A DNA stretch of 15,911 nucleotides, from the NCBI GenBank assembly GCA_028565635.1, contig JAOXYB010025747.1:1-15911 (forward strand), given 5' to 3'. Below, piece by piece: positions 1 to 9,429 of the stretch. The DNA comes from Phoronis ovalis. Lineage: Eukaryota; Phoronida; Phoronidae. Under the pieces are notes generated by a model. The model saw nothing but the letters and a program-made list of their open reading frames with translations. It was not told the DNA's origin and ran no database searches. The position numbers were made by a program, and so were the translations under genes. Every line of letters begins with the position of its first letter. The first letter of the stretch is position 1.

Positions 1-19
1 TGCAATTCCTTTCGCTCAA

Positions 20-81
20 ATAACCAATTTAAACAGCGTACAATGATGATTCTTCGAATCGTCGTTGTCTTGTTTGGTTAT
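20..81. repeat. Hairpin in the intron upstream of the PLAT exon
   Basis: Bases 40-52 pair with 56-68 (gatgattc with gaatcgtc at the core, allowing G-T pairs) around a three-base loop. A second pair of arms, ataaccaa at 20-27 and ttggttat at 74-81, lies outside. This is intronic sequence with no gene. Confidence 0.45.
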
Positions 82-145
82 ATTGTTTAATTATCCAGAA
101 GTTATTGGCCTTTTGGGAAATTTCACTTTAAAAAATACCTTTTAG

Positions 146-454
146 GCACTGGTGCACGAGTTGGAATCAAATTGTATGGATACACTAGTAGAAGTAAGGC
201 AATTCATCTGTCCAAACCGAATGCATTCAAACGGAGCAGTCATGATGTCTTCCTGATAGCCACAAACACTTCCCTTGGTGAAATCAAACATATTACAGTG
301 TGGCATGATAATAGTAGCTTAAATCCGTCATGGTACTTGTCTAAAATTTTGGTGGAGGATTTGCAAGATGGAAAAAAGTGGTATTTTACTGCTGAGTGTT
401 GGTTATCATTAACCATGAGAAATGGAAGTATCCTGAAAGATTTTAAACCAGCAG
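146..454 (+). CDS. Polycystin-like exon 1 of window: PLAT domain
   Basis: Acceptor is tttag at 141-145 and donor is gtcagg at 455. The exon enters with two bases of a split codon and leaves with one (phase 1). It encodes a PLAT/LH2 beta-sandwich with the typical opening TGARVGIKLYG, then HVWHD-like ITVWHDNSS, PSWYLSKILVEDLQDGKKW and FTAECWL. PLAT domains of polycystin-1 proteins sit in the cytosol after the first helix and bind lipid or protein partners. The domain looks complete on its C-terminal side; its first strand may begin in the preceding, unseen exon. Confidence 0.92.
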
Positions 455-3400
455 GTCAGGAAATTTAAGATTGATTTTCTGTAATTGTCTCCTTTGCATC
501 GACTTGCATCTCTTATTATGGCTTCCAACAATAAAATTGATTCTTTTCACTCAGTCAATCACTCACACACTCCCAATTTTTAGCAATCCTTTGTGCTATT
601 CCTGTTTACAACTTCTGCAACACATTCCCAAGTAGTCCAAGTGCAGGAAGTTTTTTCAAGATTTTGCAATGCCATTGCCATCAAAGGTATTATTTTACCG
701 ATGTGTAACCATGTAGTTGGAAGTCATATACTTGATGTTGCCATGTGACATTACACAATATAATTTTTCGTGTTTTATGCTAAGCCAAAGAGCACTCTTT
801 AAAAAAATTTGTAAATAATGAATTATTTTTATTACCTTTTTATTCCATTTGTAAATTTGCCTGCTTCTCTGTTTTCCTATTTCTAGCAGGTGTTTTAGCA
901 TTCTTGAAAGCATATTATAATTTATCGAAATCCTGTCGGAATATTTTCTGTGACCCATTTCATTGTGAAAGTTATGTTACGATATAGTCCAGTTCAGTAG
1001 ATTAATGCACTTTATAATGAATTATTTTAGCTCCTGAAGACATGCAGAAATTTTCAGCTATATTCCAAGTAGAAAAATCAAAAGGATTTGCTAACAAACA
1101 TTTGTGGCTGTCGTTAACTGAATGCTCACCGTACAGTCGGTTCACACGTGTCCAGCGAGCGACATGCTGCATCACATTGTTTTATACATTTATGTGTATG
1201 AATGCAGCCTGGTATGGGATCATTAAGACAGAGGAAAGGTCTGCCGTCTGGTTCTCATGGGAGGAGATTATTGTTGGAATATTGTCAAGTAGCATGGTTT
1301 TCCCTGTCAGTATTGTGTTGATGCAGATATATTGCAAGAGCAAGCACAAAGTATATAATTATTAAAATTTTTCTCTGGTTTGTACTATTTAGCAATAAAT
1401 GAATCTCTTTTCCATTATTTACATCAAATATTACAAGGATTTTGTACATTAACAGTCAAAATAATGAAGCAAAAACATAATTGTCATAGCTGCTACTGAA
1501 TATTTTAATGGACCAACAAAATTTTAAATATTAGACAATTATGTATTACTGACTATAAAAAACTTTGCTATGAAGATTATATTCTTAAATAACTGAAAAT
1601 AGTCAAATAACAAGTTCTTTAAACATAAGCAGTATGACCACATCTTACTAGCATTGTGCACTTGTGCACTGTATTGCAGTTGGCTATTTACTGTTGTACC
1701 ATTTGTTTCCTCTCTGTCAGGTAGAGTGCATGAATTTGTATGATATATTGGATGGTTGCTATGTATTTTCAGCTTACTCCATTTGACTATAGCGATAAAC
1801 CATCAACAGCTGAATCGATTGAAATGGACAATCTTATTGGGAACATTGTTAGACATGCATCATTTGGTTATTTCAGTCAAAATGGTGACGTCTTGACTGT
1901 TGATAGAGAAACAACTAATGGTTCATTACCAGTGAGCTATGCTTCCTTTTCTGTCACAATTCTTATGTAGATAAAAATGAGATTTTGTTGTCTTTTCTGC
2001 AAGTCTTCGTGGTCATTTCATGTATTTAGAAAATAAATAGTGTAATTCAATACTGAATCGGTACAAGCAGTCTGTTTTGGAAGCAAGCTACTGTATGTCT
2101 TTGTGTCAAATCTTATGGAAAACATTTGTATATCAGAGTAGTATTCATACATATATTATAATTACTTATTCCACTTTTGGAAAAATAATTTTTTTGAAAT
2201 TATTTTATTTTTAAATATTTATTAAAAATGTTTTATAACTCTTTACTTTGTTCATATTAGTACATTTTTGTAATTTATTAGATTCGAAGTAATCGCTTAA
2301 AACGAACTGATCCGATGAACCAAGCTTTGCATGAGGACACTTTCATGTCAGATACATCTGATTTAAGCAGCATCTGTAGTAATTCCAACAGATATAAAGT
2401 AAGTGTTCAATAAAGTAGTGCTACAGTAATACAAAATATGACAGAATAAACTTACTGAGAATTTAGCTTCCAAATTTGAACAAAATCTTTTTGAAATTAT
2501 TATTATGTGTTATTATATGCTAAATGGTAGCCATGTCATATAATGAAAAAGTTTAGAAAGAACTTATTTTTATTAAAGTCAAATGTGAATAAAACATTTT
2601 TTTTTGCTTTATTAGAATGGAAATGATTATAGCAATGTTTTGTGGTCAGACGATAATATTATGAGGTGGCCAGAAAGGTCACCATGTTGGAAAGATGGCA
2701 CTCAATTGTCTTTGCGTCATGGTATTGGGAAGATAGCATTGCCTAGAGAACCTACTATTGTAGAGTTAAAAGAGGAGGAGGAAGTACCCAGAAGGCGAAG
2801 AAGGTAGGTTATTTTTTTGTTTTGTATTAAAAATTAGCCATATCGTATAACTGAATTGTTGAATTTTAACATCTTTATAACAAGTCTACTGGCTGTCTTT
2901 CTTTCTAATGACCCTAGCATTTATTTTTTAGACCTGTGAGGGAACTTTTAAAACTACCGACAGAGTTGTCTATGGATGATTCCTTCTACAATAACTGTGA
3001 TATTACTGCCAATAATAAGTCACAGCAAAAAACAGAACAAGAACCAAGTATAGTGAAAGATAGGTTAATACAATTTTAATTGAATGCAAAGCATGGTAAT
3101 TTTCTTTACAAACAGACAAATATTATTATTTTCTTTTGCTTGCCAGTTATTGGAATTTTATGTTTTTACAAAACATCACTGAAAGTCTGTCTTACTGAGT
3201 AGCCGATATTTTGACTTGTTACTAAAACTTTTCTTAGATACATAATTCTTATCAATTAAACCTGTTGCTGGCTAATAATATCATTGTTTATTTATTGGAA
3301 GATGAATCGTATAATTTTTTTGAAAAAGTTCAAAAATTTATTTCTGCAGATCCAAATCCATTCACAATTCTCAGGTGGAAGATATCTCATGTATGGAATT

Positions 3401-6400
3401 TAGAAAGAAAGCTAAACCAAAAAGACAAAACACTCGAGAGTCCTGCTTCAGTGAATTCTCGAATGCCAGTGCCTCAACATTTTGGTCAGGTAATGTCTCT
3501 CTAAGGGGGTGTCAAATATCAACTAGCCTTTAAAACAAGTGAAATGTTTGTATTTCTTTATCCAAATACATATGACTATAATTCAACATACTTCTTCAGC
3601 AGCATATGTGTCTTGTGAATTTTATTAGATCTTAATTTATAATGGTTTCACATCCATTCCTTTGAGTGTATCACTAACTAATTGTCGGATATTTGGAAAT
3701 AGAATAAATACAGAGCTATTCACTACATTAACACTATACTAATCATTTTTTAATAAGCACCAATTTTAATTTTAACTTAAAAGTTGTATACAGTCACATA
3801 ATAATTAACACTGATGAAGATTAGACTCTGCGGGGCAAGTTATTCTCATTTTGCACTTTGAGTCGAATTTTCGTCAGTTTAATGAAAAAATAGACGAATA
3901 AAAGTATACATTTTTAAAAGTTATCGCTTTCCAAAATTCAACTTTCAGAAATTTTTCATTTTTTTCTGCCACATCTTTAGAAGCCTAAGAACTAGGAGAC
4001 ACCTTATTAAGCGCTCCTAGTTGGAAGTTAACTTTGGCCAAATTTTAGCTTTGTGTCTGCAGCGGTGTTGGACTTATATTTTTCTGAAGTTTATGTTTTG
4101 AATAATAACATGAAGTTTTACCCAAAATGGCCCCCTTACTGAATACCTTTCCAAAAATGTATACTTTCATTAATCTATTTTTTCATTAAACTGTCCAAAA
4201 TTCGACCCAAAGTGTAAAGTGTGAATAACTTGTCCTGTACGTGTTTTGCCACATTGAATATCTCTTTAACAGGCACTAATAGTATCTGTCAGCAACTTTT
4301 GTTAGCACTTATATATATATATATATGTCACTGCTTTTTATTAACAACAGGCTTTGCTCAACAATCTGTACACTTGCACGATGCCAACAACAATTCACAG
4401 CATGGTCACAAAAATAGTGGACTGCTACCACACTGGTGCATCTACGTAGCATATGTCTTGTGCTTTCTCTTGTCAGGATTATGCATACTCGTTACCATCT
4501 TATATGGGCACAGATTTCAAAAAGATGTTTCTGTAAAATGGCTTGTGGCCCTGATGATTGCGTTTGTACAATCAGCATTAGTCATTGAACCACTAAAGGT
4601 AATTAACCAACTGTTTTCTTCTAATGGCAAGTAGCGATAATGTCTTCCTGTCCACTCCTTTGCTGTACTTTTTACCTTCACTCCAAATATCTATGATTTT
4701 ATATTCAAAAATACTTTGTAGTGAATAGTTTTGAAATTAGTGCAAGAAAAGGAACATGCAAGTAATTTTGTGTGAATGACTAATTTTAGGATTTATCATT
4801 TTTTTTAAATGTACCTCAGCACAAACTGAGTTTCACTGTCTATGGTTTTAGACTGAAAGCACCAAAATGAAATATCCTTGAAAATTTAAAGGATAGTATA
4901 AGATCCATGGAGTAAAAATCTTTGATATTGTAGGTGCTGCTTATTGCTTCATTAGTTGCAGTGACATCTAGAGACAGATATACTCCAGTTATAACAGATG
5001 ATGCTGTCAATATTATGCCAGTAATAGAAGCTAATGAAAAGATTAAAGTAAGTATTTATATACATTTTTCATTGTTGTCTGTGTGTATAAATTGTGCAAG
5101 CAATTACTTTGGATATTTATCCTTGATTTCCACTAATAATGTTTGTACCCATTGTGTATGGCCAAGTTTATGTGCCAAAGCTATGGAAGCTCTGTCTAGT
5201 TAATATATAAAATGCAGAAACTCTTAAGTGTTTTAAGTCATTAGTAAAAACATTCTTTTTGGTATTTCATATCCAGAGCTTCCGTTTTCAATGTGTGTGG
5301 CACCTATGTTATTATATGTCATCATACTTTCATCTTTTAGTTTTGTACTCGTATGGCACTTTATAAGTTTTTTTTAATAACCGAACTGTAATCATTAATA
5401 TGCATATGAATTGTTCATTCTAGCAAGTATGGCTGAATAGATAAGATTTATGTTTTATCTGGTACCTTGTCTGGTTAATGATAACTCAAAGAATGTCATG
5501 TATATCGGTTTCTGTGAAGATACACATATTCCATAACGTGATACATTTTCCTTTTTCAGGATACAAGTATCAGGCCTCTGGGAGGATTTGCTCTTTTCCA
5601 AGCAAAAGAAGAAGCACAGAAGACAACTCGTATGCACACATTGTTACGTCAGTTTGTCATCTACCTCGTTTTTGTGTGGCTAGTTTTTGCCATTAATTTA
5701 ATGAACAGGGATAATCATGCATACTACCTCAATAAAGCAGTAGCTAACAGTTTGGCACACAGCAAGATCAATTCTAGCTTTCACAAAATTTCAAGGTAAT
5801 ATTTTTTTACATTTGCTTATTAATATGTAATCAAGAATAACAAGGGCTACATGTGCATTTTGTATGATACGGGTTTTGAATTATTTGTGTGCTGCAAAAA
5901 ATACTAAAAAAAATAAAGCTAATTTTATTTAATGTTATAAATGTGTACCACATATTCTCTAATAATTGCCCCATGTTATAATAATTACCTTCAGTTGGCT
6001 TTAATAGTCCCCCCTATGGAGACTAAAGTAAATCAATAATCACCTCTCTAATAATCATCCGGGGTGACAATTTGAAGACCTTTAAGTTAATGTGTGAGAT
6101 AATATACTGTCACATTTTAACACATTATTATAGGAGTTGATGAGCTCATTGTTTCTAGTAAGTAAAATGTAATTGTCTCATAAATAATTGCTCTCCTAAC
6201 GGAGGTTTTTAATAATTGGTGATTATTTAGAAAGTACATGTTAGCTGCTTATATATCAAATACAGGTCTTTGATATTCTGAAAGTTTGATTTTCTAATTT
6301 TAAGAGTGAAGGTTATCTCTCACCATATTTTCGTCTAACTCAAAAATGTACAATAAACATTGCAAAAAATAGTGCAACTCATTGAAATATAATGTTATGT

Positions 6401-8606
6401 TTTATTACACCATTTTCATATTCTATATTGTTTTCAAATTCAGCATTAGCAGCTATTGGCAATGGACTTATGACATTCTTGCTACAGAATTGCACGAGGA
6501 AGAGATAACAAACAGTATATTGCTTGGTGTTCCAAGGCTGGTACAAGTTAGGAATAAAATTGGTTAGTAAATCTGGTCTTGGTAAAATTTTAGCATTTGT
6601 AAAAACTATCGTGGTATTTTAGTACATGTACATGGAAACGTTTGATAGCCGAGACAAGTAGACAAGTACCCAATTTCTAATGCTTGACTTTGAGTTTATG
6701 ATAACCTTTTGTTGTATAATGTATTCATATTTTAACACCCTTGTGTTGTACAGTGTATTCATTTTACCAATTTTCTACATTCCATTCAGAAGTGTGTGTT
6801 TTTGTATTATAAATACTTTTTTACTTGAAGAGCATCCATCTGTTTTCAGTTTTGCTCAACAGCCGGGTGGTCGCACAATTGATTTAATTTAGTACTTACT
6901 GTTAAGATAGCGAATATTCATAATTACTAAGTTATATTTTAGCTAATTAAATGAAACCAATGCAAAATGATTATTCACGACTGATTGTGGTAAGTTTGGT
7001 CACCCTGCCTTTTTTACTATGTTTATTCAACTTTTATCCTTTCTCAAAACCAGTCATTCAAAATACCTTTATATAGGGAACTGCAAGCAGAAGACATCTT
7101 TGACTGGTATTGATGCTGCCAGCTTGGTAAAATCCGGTTGCTTTGGTGATGGCACATTTGTTGAAGACACTCTTTCATTTGGTGTAAACTGGTTACAAAG
7201 TGACAATTTGTCATGGATTTACTCATCTGCAGAAACTTTGAGGAGGTATAAATAGATTTAATTTTTATATTGTCATTAACGAGTGGAGTGAAGATGGAAA
7301 CCTGTATAAGATAATTTCCTATAGGATTGTTCAAAGTGATATAAACTGCTAGGTTTGGGCTTCTTAAACCATTTTTCACAGGTTAAGTTTGAGGCATCGG
7401 CAAGTGATGCTCACTGCTTGTTGTTTCTGATAAAACGGGAATATCACAGCTCAGTATCTTACAACTATTAGGGGACTATAAGTCGCCAGCTATTTACATT
7501 TACCTCAATAGATGTTTGTATATCATCACAGCCATGTACAGAGGCTGTGATATAATTATATATCTATTCATATGCATTTAGATTTGCTACTGAGATGGTC
7601 TCATCCAAGGTAATTTGCATGAGATTCACTACTTTTAACACATGAAAATCAGACCCAAGTCGAGAAGCTATATTCAAACAAGAGGGCGCGGCTTTTGTAG
7701 ACAGATGCCCATCACTGTGAATAGTTTTAAAGCGATCTCTCCCTTTATTGAACTGTACACTTTTGAATCGTCCAGTGAAAGTTTCATCTCTCTGGATGTA
7801 CCCTCTTGAAAATAAATATGCCGCTAGTCGGCCATATTGAAAGTAATCCGAGTTAAAATTACATCTGACCTGTACCTTGACTTGCACGTATTCTGTAGTA
7901 AATATGAAGCTCATCAGATAAATACTGAAGCTGCTATTGCCATGTACAACTTGTGAGAACAACGATGGCAGCCAGTCAGCCTTCTTGGAAGTGATCCAGG
8001 TTAAACTTATAATTGAACTGTACTGTGACCTGTATTCACCATGTATCGAATATGAAGCTGATAAAAAGTGAAGCAGTTATTATGAGACAAAGAAAGTGTT
8101 ACACACAACGAAAAGTTCATTTTTTTCACAAAATAATTTGAATTATAACTGTTTAAGAAGCCAGAAACCCAGTTATATCTATTCTGAATAAGCCATCCCT
8201 ATAGTTATGTACAACTAGGATATATAAAACTCTTAGAGTTTTATGTATCCTAGTGTACAAGAAGTCATTTTTATATTATTTAATTAATACAATTACATTA
8301 GTCAGATTAAACTTTTTTAAATTTTTTGATTCACCAGAAACTAGGCAACAGTGATTGTGGTATTATCATAAATAACAATGGTATACAATTTTGCATGCTA
8401 GCTAGCTGTTTAAAGAAATCATTTTTCTACAACAAATGTATTCTTGTCTTAAGTATGAATGGCTTGTTTTGCTGTTGTAGATCCTCTTACATTGGTAATG
8501 TCGGATGGTACAGTGGAGGTGGTTATGCTCAGCTTTTAGGACAAAGTTTAAACAAAACCATATCTGTTCTGAAAGGCTTACAAAAAAATCACTGGCTTGA
8601 TAACAG
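146..8606 (+). CDS. Polycystin-1-like (PKD1L family) gene, 13 internal exons, both ends missing
   Basis: Thirteen spliced exons give 791 whole codons with no stop. Numbering from the first whole codon: PLAT domain ~1-103; membrane segments ~144-165 and ~178-203, around the family's conserved NKHLWLSL, SRFTRVQR and WEEIIVGI motifs; polar, probably cytosolic loop ~204-480; segments ~483-505 and ~517-545; polycystin S1 ~606-622, followed by NRDNHAYYLNKA; then the extracellular polycystin/TOP domain (YWQW, GVPRLVQVR, WIYSSAETL, GWYSGGGYAQLL, NHWLDNR). This order matches the C-terminal half of PKD1/PKD1L proteins, which are large receptor-like subunits of cilium or cell-surface channel complexes paired with PKD2-type TRPP channels. 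The N-terminal ectodomain, GAIN/GPS and first helix would lie before the window. S2-S6 and the pore were not found after the last exon. Exons: 146-454, 1031-1350, 1773-1931, 2282-2398, 2616-2803, 2932-3063, 3350-3489, 4351-4598, 4934-5047, 5560-5795, 6444-6562, 7077-7245, 8481-8606. Which PKD1L paralogue this is cannot be decided. Confidence 0.9.
1031..1350 (+). CDS. Polycystin-like exon 2: first two membrane segments after PLAT
   Basis: Acceptor is attattttag ending at 1030; donor is gtatat at 1351. The split codon with exon 1 reads Ala, and the exon ends in phase 0. It encodes the linker after PLAT, the conserved NKHLWLSL and SRFTRVQRATCC motifs, a hydrophobic helix (ITLFYTFMCMNAAWYG), a short loop, and a second helix starting at WEEIIVGILSS. 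This is the most recognisable polycystin-1 family block in the window. The preceding intron, 455-1030, shows only AT-rich sequence. Confidence 0.93.
1773..1931 (+). CDS. Polycystin-like exon 3: start of cytosolic loop
   Basis: Acceptor is attttcag ending at 1772; donor is gtgagc at 1932. Exactly 53 codons, phase 0 on both sides. It encodes a polar stretch (LTPFDYSDKPS ... TVDRETTNGSLP) with no recognised domain. It is assigned to the loop by position and by frame continuity with exons 2 and 4. The 422-base intron before it (1351-1772) and the 350-base intron after it (1932-2281) show only AT-rich DNA. Confidence 0.75.
2282..2398 (+). CDS. Polycystin-like exon 4: cytosolic loop
   Basis: Acceptor is tttattag ending at 2281; donor is gtaagt at 2399. 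39 codons, phase 0 on both sides. The peptide begins IRSNRLKRTDPMNQALHED and continues into a Ser/Asp-rich run (SDTSDLSSICSNSN). The exon was found from splice signals and frame, since it has no start codon of its own. No domain is recognised. Confidence 0.75.
2616..2803 (+). CDS. Polycystin-like exon 5: cytosolic loop with charged switch
   Basis: Acceptor is gctttattag ending at 2615, after a long T tract; donor is gtaggt at 2804. 62 codons plus two bases. It encodes NGNDYSNVLWSDDNIMRWP ... followed by KEEEEVPRRRRR at the exon end, an abrupt acidic-to-basic change. No named domain is recognised. It is open in one frame only and joins in phase to exons 4 and 6. Confidence 0.75.
2932..3063 (+). 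CDS. Polycystin-like exon 6: cytosolic loop
   Basis: Acceptor is ttttttag ending at 2931; donor is probably gttaat at 3064. One base completes an Arg codon, then 43 codons, then two bases. The peptide PVRELLKLPTELSMDDSF ... is polar and unstructured-looking. The donor is weaker than its neighbours, but it is the choice that keeps frame with exon 7. Without splicing, the frame stops about 15 bases further on. Confidence 0.65.
3350..3489 (+). CDS. Polycystin-like exon 7: end of cytosolic loop
   Basis: Acceptor is atttctgcag ending at 3349; donor is gtaatg at 3490. The phase-correct frame gives SKSIHNSQVEDISCMEFRKK and a basic run KKAKPKRQ, ending phase 1. A different frame across the same bases is also open but does not join exons 6 and 8. 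The 861-base intron after it (3490-4350) contains the foldback element listed separately. Confidence 0.7.
3834..4234. mobile_element. Foldback (MITE-like) element in polycystin intron 7
   Basis: The left arm, about 3834-3915 (gcaagttattctc ... aaagtatacattttt), is matched by the reverse complement of about 4152-4234. By eye there are roughly a dozen mismatches over about 80 bases. Between the arms are about 236 bases with a smaller hairpin, aactaggag at 3990-3998 with ctcctagtt at 4014-4022. No coding capacity and no clear target-site duplication were found, so the superfamily is not assigned. Confidence 0.75.
4351..4598 (+). CDS. Polycystin-like exon 8: third and fourth post-PLAT helices
   Basis: Acceptor is ttaacaacag ending at 4350; donor is gtaatt at 4599. 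A split Gly codon joins it to exon 7. After a His/Asn-rich lead-in comes LLPHWCIYVAYVLCFLLSG, the equivalent of the LPxWC helix of PKD1, then ILYGHRFQ and a second helix with VKWLVALMIAFVQSALVIEP, the family's FxQSxLVxxP motif. Strong family signature. The next intron, 4599-4933, shows nothing notable. Confidence 0.92.
4934..5047 (+). CDS. Polycystin-like exon 9: end of helix and pre-S1 linker
   Basis: Acceptor is gatattgtag ending at 4933; donor is gtaagt at 5048. 38 codons, phase 0 on both sides. VLLIASLVAV finishes the membrane segment begun in exon 8; the rest (TDDAVNIMPV ...) is a polar linker. The following intron, 5048-5559, holds only AT-rich sequence. Confidence 0.85.
5560..5795 (+). 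CDS. Polycystin-like exon 10: S1 helix of the channel-like domain
   Basis: Acceptor is cctttttcag ending at 5559; donor is gtaata at 5796. 78 codons plus two bases. It encodes a charged approach (QAKEEAQKTTRMHTLLRQ), the S1 helix FVIYLVFVWLVFAINLMN, then NRDNHAYYLNKAVANS, matching the conserved post-S1 sequence of polycystins. The frame shown is not the longest open frame across these bases but is the one with family similarity. Confidence 0.92.
5957..6227. repeat. Cluster of TAATAAT-type short repeats in intron 10
   Basis: Variants of aataattgcc/aataatcacc recur at about 5961, 5979, 6035, 6049 and 6184. aataatcacc at 6035-6044 is the exact reverse complement of ggtgattatt at 6218-6227. This could be the remains of a small foldback element, but the overall symmetry is poor. 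Confidence 0.35.
6444..6562 (+). CDS. Polycystin-like exon 11: TOP domain, first part
   Basis: Acceptor is caaattcag ending at 6443; donor is gttagt at 6563. Split codons on both sides (Ser, Gly). The peptide contains YWQWTYDIL and LLGVPRLVQVRNKI, equivalent to the W..L and G.PRLRQxR motifs at the start of the polycystin extracellular domain. The 648-base intron before it carries a cluster of TAATAAT-type short repeats. Confidence 0.9.
7077..7245 (+). CDS. Polycystin-like exon 12: TOP domain, middle
   Basis: Acceptor is tttatatag ending at 7076. A nearer cag at 7050-7052 runs into a stop in the required phase. Donor is gtataa at 7246. It encodes GNCKQKTSLTG ..., two further cysteines, and LSWIYSSAETLRR, equivalent to the W.Y.SA.EL motif of polycystins. 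The preceding intron, 6563-7076, contains AT-rich DNA only. Confidence 0.88.
7525..7551. repeat. Short hairpin in intron 12
   Basis: atcacagcc at 7525-7533 pairs perfectly with ggctgtgat at 7543-7551 around a nine-base loop. It may mark the edge of a repeat element that includes the 148-bp duplication. Confidence 0.5.
7787..8082. repeat. Degenerate direct repeat of about 148 bp, two copies, in intron 12
   Basis: Two stretches align at an offset of 148 bases. gctagtcggcc at 7823 matches gccagtcagcc at 7971; aagtaatccgagttaaa matches aagtgatccaggttaaa; aatatgaagct at 7901 matches aatatgaagct at about 8049. The match is patchy but collinear over more than 100 bases. A long antisense reading frame crosses the first copy but shows no protein resemblance. 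The remainder of the 1,235-base intron (7246-8480) holds two hairpins listed separately. Confidence 0.6.
8209..8258. repeat. Near-perfect 50-bp palindrome in intron 12
   Basis: gtacaactaggatatataa and onward is mirrored by the reverse complement of the following half (ending ctagtgtac), meeting at actcttagagt. The arms of about 24 bases differ at one substitution and one extra base, with almost no loop. Confidence 0.8.
8481..8606 (+). CDS. Polycystin-like exon 13: TOP domain, last part seen
   Basis: Acceptor is tgctgttgtag ending at 8480; donor is gttggt at 8607. It encodes IGNVGWYSGGGYAQLL and LKGLQKNHWLDNR, the family's GGGY and NxWLDxxTR motifs. The donor falls just before the point where the family continues with an F.EF-type strand and S2. 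Reading through the donor gives twelve unrelated residues and a stop at 8644-8646. Confidence 0.92.
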
Positions 8607-9429
8607 GTTGGTAAAGCTGAAAGTAATATGTAAATTCGTTTTTTAATTCTAATTACTAAAACCATCAAAACATAAATCTCTCCGAACATTAGAAATAAGT
8701 ATTTTCTTATGCATAAAACAGATTTCATTGATTTTTTTCTAACAACATCAAAAACCAGTGGTCAGTATAAGTTTAAATGTAGTGTCCCTGAGGAATACTT
8801 AGATCAATTACAAATTAACTCTTGCAGGTGCGGTGTGTGATTAAATACCTACTTTATTTGGTGGTAACGAGATTTTAACCTATTGTAATAATATTTTATC
8901 ATATGTAGTTATTTCTAAATAGATTACAAGAGTACTTCAGTTAACTTTCAGCATCTGATCCCTCAACTGTAATGAGGAAATAAACATTCAAATGTAAAAA
9001 TAAATTAGTAGCAGGGATATAAATTATTTTTTTTCTCTGAAATTAAGCAATAATTATCACAAAATGATTAATAATTAGCCACTCTGTTTTGTTTAATGCA
9101 TTTTAAAGGAACCGTAATTAAAAATTTTCAATTATACTGAAAAGAAATAAATAGTGATGCATATGCCGTTTATGGTTAAAAGCAATATTTTGTAATTATA
9201 GTGGAGTCAGTTTTCTATGCTTTATTTCGGTTACTATACTGGCAGACAGTTTACCTTTTTTAAAAATACTTTTTATATATTTTTGCCATATGGACATACA
9301 ATGTAGTTATCATAAAACTTATATTCTTGTAATTTAAGTGGTAATCTAGGATTCATGCATCACACGGTTCTTTTTGAAAGGGTTTATACTTAAATATTAC
9401 CAAATTTTCACTAAACAAATTTTGCTGCA
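8607..9429 (+). other. Gap between last polycystin exon and receptor start: no exon found
   Basis: 823 AT-rich bases. I looked for a phase-compatible acceptor followed by the conserved polycystin strand and S2 helix and found none; candidate acceptors such as the cag at about 8825-8827 run straight into stops. Possible polyadenylation signals AATAAA lie at 8979-8984 and 9146-9151, which could end a transcript that reads through the exon 13 donor. The stretch should also contain the receptor's 5' leader or promoter, but no clear TATA box or initiator stands out. Confidence 0.5.

Noticed and set aside
3265-3504. 79-codon plus-strand frame over exon 7
   Set aside because: It uses a different frame from the one that joins exons 6 and 8; its first part is intron.
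7564-7962. 132-codon minus-strand open frame in polycystin intron 12
   Set aside because: No family resemblance, no splice or promoter context, and it crosses a degenerate repeat copy.
8402-8728. 108-codon minus-strand frame opposite polycystin exon 13
   Set aside because: Antisense shadow of a well-supported exon.
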